Below, in pieces: positions 15,359 through 19,757 of a stretch of DNA of 19,757 nt. This DNA comes from Marinilabiliales bacterium (GTDB lineage: Bacteria; Bacteroidota; Bacteroidia; Bacteroidales; BM523): contig PKSZ01000703.1 of the NCBI GenBank assembly GCA_002869425.1, forward strand, positions 1-19,757, written 5' to 3'. How positions within the stretch are numbered: the first letter of the stretch is position 1; every line of letters begins with the position of its first letter. Both the position numbers and the translations under genes were made by a program. The notes below the pieces were generated by a model, which was not told the origin of the DNA, ran no database searches, and was given only the letters and a program-made list of their open reading frames with translations.

Positions 15359-15937
15359 ATGATAAAGATACATTCACTTCAGGAATTAAAAACAGCATTG
15401 AGCAAAGAGAAAGATTTGTATCTGCTCCTGTATAAAAGTGGCTCAGATGCAAGCAATTGTGCATATAAAAATATTGAAGAAGCTGAAAAAGAGGTAAGTA
15501 ATATAAAGGTATATGTAACAGATGTTGCAAATGTAAGAGATATCCATACAGAGTATGATATAAAATCGGCTCCTTCCCTTCTTGAATTTGAAGAAGGTAA
15601 TTTAAAAAACGTAGTGAAAGGATGTAATGATAAAAATTACATAATTAACTTATTCGAGAACAAGGCCTTTAAAGCATCAGGGTCAGATAAAAAACCAGTT
15701 AAAAGAGTTACCGTGTATACCACACCAACCTGCTCCTGGTGTACTACCCTTAAAAACTACCTGAACAGTCATAATATTAAATACAGGGAAGTTAATGTAG
15801 CAACCAACCAGCTAATGGCAGAAGAAATGGTAAGAAAAAGTGGTCAACAGGGAGTACCACAAACAGAAATCAATGGACAAATGATTATTGGTTTCAACCG
15901 TGAAAGAATCAATCAATTATTAGAAATAAACGAATAA
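15359..15937 (+). CDS. thioredoxin-like/glutaredoxin two-domain protein
   Basis: The 192-residue cytoplasmic protein joins two thioredoxin folds. Residues 1-105 resemble a bacterial thioredoxin-like domain, with SAPSLLEFEEGN (70-81) containing the cis-proline loop (P72). The CxxC site is gone: KSGSDASNC (26-34) keeps a single cysteine, C34. Residues 115-190 form a glutaredoxin of the YruB/NrdH-like type: active site CSWC (125-128) in VTVYTTPTCSWC, cis-proline P167 in GVPQTEINGQMIIGF, and helix RERINQLL. The C-terminal half should reduce disulfides; the N-terminal half may bind a partner. There is no signal peptide. It is followed 23 bases later by the GroES-like gene, suggesting a protein-repair unit. 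No clear promoter precedes it. Confidence 0.82.
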   Translation: MIKIHSLQELKTALSKEKDLYLLLYKSGSDASNCAYKNIEEAEKEVSNIKVYVTDVANVRDIHTEYDIKSAPSLLEFEEGNLKNVVKGCNDKNYIINLFENKAFKASGSDKKPVKRVTVYTTPTCSWCTTLKNYLNSHNIKYREVNVATNQLMAEEMVRKSGQQGVPQTEINGQMIIGFNRERINQLLEINE

Positions 15938-15948
15938 TCAATAAATCT

Positions 15949-15953
15949 GGAGG
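15949..15953 (+). promoter_or_regulatory. strong Shine-Dalgarno GGAGG before the GroES-like gene
   Basis: GGAGG lies seven bases before the ATG at 15961, at standard spacing. No other start in this window has such a clear site, and the phylum rarely uses one, so this gene may be translated unusually efficiently. Confidence 0.6.
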
Positions 15954-15960
15954 ATAAAAA

Positions 15961-16248
15961 ATGAGAGAATTAACCCCAATCAATCAACATGTTGTACTTG
16001 ACATTACAGAAGAAAAGAAAGAAAAACAAACATCTTCAGGAATCATCATCCCTGATACAGTTTCTCAAAAAGAGAAATTTGCAAAGGTAGTAGCCGTTTC
16101 CAATATAGATGATTCAGAAATCTCCGTTGGTGATACCGTGTTTTTCAAAGAATATGCGGGTACTGAAGTAGAATTGGATGATAAGAAGTACTTGGTTATT
16201 CCTTACGCTGAGATATTGGCAAAAATTGTTGAAACAGAAGAAATTTAA
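15961..16248 (+). CDS. GroES/Cpn10-family co-chaperonin, without groEL beside it
   Basis: The 95-residue protein has the length and plan of Cpn10. The N-terminal strand is LTPINQHVVLDITEE. The mobile loop (about 19-40: EKQTSSGIIIPDTVSQKEKF) carries the hydrophobic IIIP that docks into GroEL. KVVAVSNIDDSEISVGDTVFF and the closing YLVIPYAEILAKIVE follow. It is diverged from the standard GroES: PLADRV(L/V)V is replaced by PINQHVVLD, and the usual VGPG after KVVAV by SNIDDS. No groEL follows; a terminator lies eight bases after the stop. It may be a second co-chaperonin working with a groEL elsewhere, or may have its own role with the glutaredoxin-like neighbour. Confidence 0.87.
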   Translation: MRELTPINQHVVLDITEEKKEKQTSSGIIIPDTVSQKEKFAKVVAVSNIDDSEISVGDTVFFKEYAGTEVELDDKKYLVIPYAEILAKIVETEEI

Positions 16249-16255
16249 TCCCAAT

Positions 16256-16289
16256 AAAAAAAGAGCGACTGACGGTCGCTCTTTTTTTT
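16256..16289. terminator. strong bidirectional intrinsic terminator
   Basis: GAGCGAC (16263-16269) pairs with GTCGCTC (16275-16281) around the loop TGACG. It is flanked by seven A on the left and eight T on the right, so the A/T tracts extend the stem and give a U-tract in both directions. It separates the convergent groES-like gene (stop 16248) from etfA (stop 16305). Confidence 0.9.
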
Positions 16290-16304
16290 ATCAAATAATT
16301 CTTC

Positions 16305-17273
16305 TTAAGAGTTTTTCAGTTCTTTAACTGCACCCAATAGCTCTGGCAATACTTTAAAAGCATATCCCACAATACCATAATCAGCAGCTTCAAAAATAGG
16401 TGCTTCCGGATCGCGATTAATTGCAACGATACACTTTGAACCACTTATTCCTCCAAGATGCTGTATAGCCCCAGAAATACCGATAGCAAAATACAAATCA
16501 GGAGCAATGATTTTTCCTGTTTGACCAACATGCTCGCTATGAGGTCTCCAGCCTTCATCAGAGACTGGCCTTGAACATGCTGTAGCAGCGCCTAGAACGT
16601 CAGCCAATTCTTCAATAGTAGTCCAATTCTCTGGTCCTTTCATTCCTCTACCAGCAGAGACAACAATTTCTGCATCTGTTAAAATTACCTTACCCGTAAT
16701 TTTATCTACTGATGTAACCTTGGTTCCATAACTATCTTCAAGCTCTGCATTGTAATTTTCAATTGCTGTTTCAACGGGATTTTCAAATATTCCATACGAG
16801 TTCTGAAGCAATGTAACAATCTTCACATCACTTTTAACAGTAATATTAGAAAATGCATTACCATTGAAAACTCTTTTGCTTACCTTAAATGGCTCATAAG
16901 AAATAGGCAATCCAACCACAGAAGATGCAAGACCTGCTTTCAATTTAACAGAAACCCTTGGAGCAACAGCTTTTCCTGCAAAATTGTTTGCAAAAATAAC
17001 AATCTTGCTGGCCTCTTTCTTTGCAACCTGCTCTATTACTGATGTATAAGCTTGATTTTCTAATGATTTTACTTTATCATCATTTACAGCAACAACCTTA
17101 GTTGCACCATATTGACCCAGTTTTTTCAATTCTTCTTCAGCTACATTTCCTATAGATAAAACAGTTAAGCTTCCTCCTGTTTTTTGTGCCAATTCATAAC
17201 CATATGAGACCAATTCGAAGGACAATTTCTTAAATTTTCCTTCCCAGTTTTCTGTATATACTAATACTGACAT
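16305..17273 (-). CDS. etfA: electron transfer flavoprotein alpha subunit
   Basis: The 322-residue protein is a full-length EtfA/FixB. The N-terminal domain (1-190) opens VLVYTENWEGKFKKLSFELVSYG. The C-terminal FAD-binding domain shows VSAGRGMKGPENW (206-218), ATACSRPVSDEGWRPH, VGQTGKIIAPDLYFAIGISGAIQHLGGI (the family signature region) and AINRDPEAPIFEAADYGIVG. With EtfB it would carry electrons from acyl-CoA dehydrogenases to a membrane quinone oxidoreductase. It is the last gene of the acd-etfB-etfA operon. If etfB is read to its natural end at 17291 the gap to this ATG is 17 bases, as expected for such an operon; from the premature stop it is 113 bases. That spacing supports the tail of etfB being part of the original gene. 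Confidence 0.93.
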   Translation of the reverse strand: MSVLVYTENWEGKFKKLSFELVSYGYELAQKTGGSLTVLSIGNVAEEELKKLGQYGATKVVAVNDDKVKSLENQAYTSVIEQVAKKEASKIVIFANNFAGKAVAPRVSVKLKAGLASSVVGLPISYEPFKVSKRVFNGNAFSNITVKSDVKIVTLLQNSYGIFENPVETAIENYNAELEDSYGTKVTSVDKITGKVILTDAEIVVSAGRGMKGPENWTTIEELADVLGAATACSRPVSDEGWRPHSEHVGQTGKIIAPDLYFAIGISGAIQHLGGISGSKCIVAINRDPEAPIFEAADYGIVGYAFKVLPELLGAVKELKNS

Positions 17274-17290
17274 AATTTTTCTTTTTTCGA

Positions 17291-17386
17291 TTATAAAACT
17301 TTTGCTTCTGTATGAAGTAAATCAACCAATTCTCCAACATTTTCTGCATCAACCATTTTACATGCTGCTTTTGCCGGTGGCTGCGT
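17291..17386 (-). pseudogene. etfB: etfB C-terminal tail, in frame after the premature TAG
   Basis: Directly after the TAG at 17387-17389 the same frame continues for 31 codons and ends in TAA at 17291-17293. It starts TQPPAKAACKMVDAENVG and ends LLHTEAKVL. This is the expected EtfB C-terminus, with its PPAKAA motif and terminal amphipathic arm, which in known structures reaches over EtfA. No frameshift is needed. Read as one gene, 17291-18040 gives 249 residues including the TAG position, the usual EtfB length. Whether the segment is translated depends on readthrough, suppression or whether the TAG is a sequence error. Confidence 0.8.
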
Positions 17387-18040
17387 CTATTCTTCGTATT
17401 CCACCAAAACATCAGCATCAACTGGTTCTACAACAGTCAAAGGCTTTTTTCTTGCCATCATTATTCCTCTCATATTTGGAATTCTTGGATCGATAGCAAT
17501 TCCTTTCTGAACAACAGCTACAAATGGTAATTTAACCTCTAATGTTTCTTTTCCACCATCAATTTCACGGTTAACTGAAACTGTTCCATTATCGATATTT
17601 AGTGCTGAAACTGAAGAAACTGAAGGTACATCGATAAATTCTGCCAACATTCCTCCTACTGCTGAATTATTATAATCGCTAGATTCAATACCACATAAAA
17701 CAATATCATATGATCCCTGCTTAACTACTTCTGCCAATTGTGCAGCAACAAAATAAGAATCCTGTGCAACTGCATTTACCCTAATTGCATCATCAGCACC
17801 AATTGCCAATGCTTTCCTGATTGTTGGCTCAGTTGTAGCTTCTCCAACACATGCAACCGTAATGCTGCTAATCGATCCTCCTGAAGCCTCTTTTAATTCA
17901 AGTGCCCTGGTTAATGCAAGCTCATCCCAAGGATTGATAATCCACTGTACGCCTGCATCATCAAATTTAGTGTTGTCCTCTTTAAACCTGATCTTTGTTG
18001 TTGTATCAGGTACATTACTCATACAAACTAAAATCTTCAT
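17387..18040 (-). CDS. etfB: electron transfer flavoprotein beta subunit, truncated by an in-frame TAG
   Basis: The open frame encodes 217 residues of EtfB: MKILVCMSNVPDTTTKIRF at the start, GADDAIRV, LCGIESSDYNNSAVGGMLAEF (nucleotide-binding region) and the family signature VNREIDGGKETLEVKLP, then DPRIPNMRGIMMARKKPL. It stops at VEYEE followed by TAG at 17387-17389, about 30 residues short of the family's usual length. The missing tail is present in the same frame downstream. EtfB binds AMP and docks with acyl-CoA dehydrogenases; the lost arm helps hold EtfA, so the truncated product may be impaired. The gene lies 23 bases after the acyl-CoA dehydrogenase gene and before etfA, in operon order acd-etfB-etfA. 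The ATG at 18040 gives the standard N-terminus. Confidence 0.9.
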   Translation of the reverse strand: MKILVCMSNVPDTTTKIRFKEDNTKFDDAGVQWIINPWDELALTRALELKEASGGSISSITVACVGEATTEPTIRKALAIGADDAIRVNAVAQDSYFVAAQLAEVVKQGSYDIVLCGIESSDYNNSAVGGMLAEFIDVPSVSSVSALNIDNGTVSVNREIDGGKETLEVKLPFVAVVQKGIAIDPRIPNMRGIMMARKKPLTVVEPVDADVLVEYEE

Positions 18041-18063
18041 TTCTATTTCGTTTTTAATAATTA

Positions 18064-19203
18064 CTATTTCAATAAATCTCTGGAAATTACAATTTTCTGA
18101 ATTTCTGATGTTCCCTCATAAATCTGGGTAAGCTTAGCTTCCCTCATTAATCTTTCTACATGATATTCAGAAACATATCCATAGCCACCATGTATCTGTA
18201 CAGCTTCAGTTGTAACAAACATAGCAGAATCAGCTGCATACAATTTAGCTTTTGCACTTGCGGTTCCATAAGGTTGATGATTGTCTTTCAACCAAGCTGC
18301 ATACAAACAAAAATACCTTGATGCATCAACTCTTACCGCCATATCTGCCAATTTAAATGCTATGGCCTGGTGGTTCGATATTTCTGTTCCAAATGCTTTT
18401 CTTTCCTTGCTGTACTGAACAGCTCTTTCCAAAGCTCCACTTGCTATTCCCATTGCCTGTGATGCAATACCAATTCTTCCACCTTCCAACACTTTCATGG
18501 CAAATTTAAATCCAAAACCATCTTCACCAATCCTGTTCTCTTTCGGAACCTTCACATCTGTAAACATCACTGAATGCGTATCCGAGCTTCTCATTCCCAT
18601 TTTCTTCTCATGTGGCCCCAATGAAATTCCAGGGGTATCTTTATCTACAATAAAAGCATTAATTCCTTTGTGCTTTTTATCCGGATGTGTTTGTGCTATA
18701 ACAATATAAGTAGAAGCTGAATTGGCATTGGTTATCCAGTTTTTGGTTCCATTTAACAAATAATGATCTCCCTTATCTTCTGCTGTTGTTCTCTGAGAAG
18801 TTGCATCAGAACCTGCTTCTGGTTCTGATAATAAAAATGCACCTATAACTTCTCCCCTGGCAAGAGGTTTCAAATATTTTTCTTTTTGATCTTCTGTTCC
18901 ATATTTTTCCAATCCATAACAAACCAACGAATTATTCACAGACATTACAACTGCTACACTGGAATCAATTTTAGATATCTCTTCCATAGCAAGTACATAT
19001 GAAATGGTATCCATACCTCCACCATCATATTTTGGATCTACCAACATACCCATAAAACCAAGCTCTGCCAAAGCTTTTATATGATGTTCCGGAAAAATAG
19101 CTTTTTCATCTCTTTCGATTACATCTTTTATAAGTTCGCGCTGAGCATAATCACGTGCAGCTTGCTTTATCATTAATTGTTCTTCGGTGAATTCGAAATG
19201 CAT
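18064..19203 (-). CDS. acyl-CoA dehydrogenase (short-chain/butyryl-CoA type)
   Basis: The 379-residue flavoenzyme has the usual family length. It oxidises an acyl-CoA to the 2-enoyl-CoA with FAD and passes electrons to EtfAB. Signatures seen are LLSEPEAGSDATS (124-136), NGTKNWITNA (151-160), MKVLEGGRIGIASQAMG (236-252), QIHGGYGYVSEYHVERLMREAK (336-357) and the catalytic base E363 in QIYEGTSEIQ. The position of the base is that of short-chain and butyryl-CoA dehydrogenases and not of isovaleryl- or long-chain enzymes. The true substrate cannot be told. It is first in the operon with etfB and etfA. The stop is TAG followed directly by an in-frame TAA. A weak minus-strand promoter, TATCTTTA at 19239-19246 with CTTG 20 bases upstream of it, may drive the operon. 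Confidence 0.93.
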   Translation of the reverse strand: MHFEFTEEQLMIKQAARDYAQRELIKDVIERDEKAIFPEHHIKALAELGFMGMLVDPKYDGGGMDTISYVLAMEEISKIDSSVAVVMSVNNSLVCYGLEKYGTEDQKEKYLKPLARGEVIGAFLLSEPEAGSDATSQRTTAEDKGDHYLLNGTKNWITNANSASTYIVIAQTHPDKKHKGINAFIVDKDTPGISLGPHEKKMGMRSSDTHSVMFTDVKVPKENRIGEDGFGFKFAMKVLEGGRIGIASQAMGIASGALERAVQYSKERKAFGTEISNHQAIAFKLADMAVRVDASRYFCLYAAWLKDNHQPYGTASAKAKLYAADSAMFVTTEAVQIHGGYGYVSEYHVERLMREAKLTQIYEGTSEIQKIVISRDLLK

Positions 19204-19238
19204 AACTTTTTGCTTTTAGTTAATATAAAATTGGCTCA

Positions 19239-19246
19239 TAAAGATA
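19239..19246 (-). promoter_or_regulatory. weak candidate -7 box TATCTTTA for the acd-etfB-etfA operon
   Basis: TATCTTTA differs from TAnnTTTG by one base and has CTTG (19267-19270) 20 bases upstream, near the usual -33 spacing. It lies 36 bases before the ATG at 19203. Confidence 0.3.
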
Positions 19247-19380
19247 GTACTATTTTTTTGTTTATTCAAGAATGGCTTTTGACCACAAATCATTCAACAT
19301 CAGCATCTTTAACAATTTATAACATAATAACAAATGAATGAGGCATCTTTTTATCAATACCACTTGTCTACCCTATGAAT

Positions 19381-19388
19381 TAATTTTG
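19381..19388 (+). promoter_or_regulatory. candidate -7 box TAATTTTG for the gene at 19408
   Basis: TAATTTTG fits TAnnTTTG exactly and lies 19 bases before the ATG at 19408. No well-spaced TTTG is seen upstream. Confidence 0.4.
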
Positions 19389-19407
19389 AACCCATAATCC
19401 ATTTTTT

Positions 19408-19757
19408 ATGAAAACGTTAAAAAACTTATTAAAAAGCTTTGTCCTCTTTTTGATTCTGGTTCAAACCTGTTTTATTGTAAATGCTCAAGGACTAATTACA
19501 ACCCAAATTGATAATGTGATATATGTTGATCAAAGCATATCAATTGATATAGACGGTAATGGAAATAATGATTATATCATATAGCTTACAACAGGAGGCA
19601 TGGCACCCTGGGCTAAAATCACCTGTATAGATACAAATCATTTTGCTGCTGCATGGCAATTCAATCCAGGTGATTGTTACCTATATGAGTATGATGCTGG
19701 TGATACTATGGATGCAAGTCTGGATTATTATTATGGCTATTATACACCTTCTTATGG
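19408..19757 (+). pseudogene. secreted protein gene, interrupted by an in-frame TAG and cut by the window edge
   Basis: ATG at 19408 begins a clear signal peptide (MKTLKNLLKSFVLFLILVQ ... FIVNAQG), then VIYVDQSISIDIDGNGNNDYII. The D-I-D-G-N-G-N-N-D pattern resembles the opening of Bacteroidota secreted proteins with acidic, calcium-type loops. At codon 59 (19582-19584) the frame meets TAG, then stays open for 57 more codons to the window edge (LTTGGMAPWAKITCIDTNHF ... DYYYGYYTPSYG). The later part keeps the aromatic- and Asp-rich character of a secreted protein, so the gene looks continuous apart from the one codon. I do not recognise the family. It may be a nonsense mutant, a sequence error or a readthrough gene; the missing 3' end prevents a firmer call. 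Confidence 0.6.

Noticed and set aside
17230..17421. A minus-strand frame of 63 codons across the etfB/etfA junction
   Set aside because: It is a shifted reading of the etfB tail. The tail read in the etfB frame gives the family sequence, so this frame is spurious.
481..19757. Full reassignment of TAG to an amino acid
   Set aside because: The alcohol dehydrogenase ends in TAG at the family length with antisense sequence behind it, and about 5,000 other codons in intact genes include no in-frame TAG.

Overview
The window reads as a chromosome segment of a low-GC member of the Bacteroidota. The clearest signs are a very large PKD-repeat surface protein ending in a type B (CHU_C, gliding-motility-associated) type IX secretion sorting domain, a PorP/SprF-family outer-membrane protein, a PorE-like TPR/beta-propeller/OmpA protein, TAnnTTTG-type -7 promoter boxes, and start codons mostly without Shine-Dalgarno sequences. 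No rRNA, tRNA, CRISPR array, insertion sequence or phage gene was seen. The genus cannot be told from the sequence alone.

Layout, left to right. (1) 1-1620: the N-terminus of a membrane sulfatase/LTA-synthase-like protein (minus, cut by the window edge) diverges from an iron-containing alcohol dehydrogenase of the YqhD/BdhA type (plus). (2) 1617-9523: a type IX secretion surface module. The giant PKD protein (minus) is divergent from porP/sprF-like and porE-like genes (plus). (3) 9601-12964: a hairpin terminator, then minus-strand genes for a tandem universal stress protein, a SlyD-like FKBP isomerase, a cation:proton antiporter and an outer-membrane beta-barrel protein. The last two are joined by an ATGA stop/start overlap. 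(4) 13110-16248: plus-strand genes for a two-subunit HdrD-like Fe-S oxidoreductase (cytochrome b/ferredoxin subunit plus CCG subunit), a thioredoxin-like/glutaredoxin fusion and a lone GroES-like co-chaperonin, closed by a strong bidirectional terminator. (5) 16305-19203: a minus-strand operon acyl-CoA dehydrogenase - etfB - etfA. (6) 19408-19757: the start of a secreted protein gene (plus), cut by the window edge.

Two parts look functionally linked. In the surface module, a PorP/SprF-like protein and a PorE-like peptidoglycan-binding protein would help export and anchor the PKD protein. In the redox module, the acyl-CoA dehydrogenase would pass electrons to EtfAB, and the HdrD-like pair, which resembles ETF:menaquinone oxidoreductases, could pass them on to the quinone pool.

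The most unusual observation is two genes near the right end that are interrupted by in-frame TAG codons while the same frame stays coding-like beyond them: etfB (TAG at 17387-17389, 31 family-typical codons follow) and the secreted-protein gene at the edge (TAG at 19582-19584). The gene between them, the acyl-CoA dehydrogenase, ends in TAG TAA. The alcohol dehydrogenase uses TAG as a genuine stop, and no other long gene contains an in-frame TAG, so a full reassignment of TAG is unlikely. Mutation, sequence error, or limited suppression/readthrough remain open. A second oddity is the CCG subunit, whose N-terminal CCG half has lost most of its usual cysteines.
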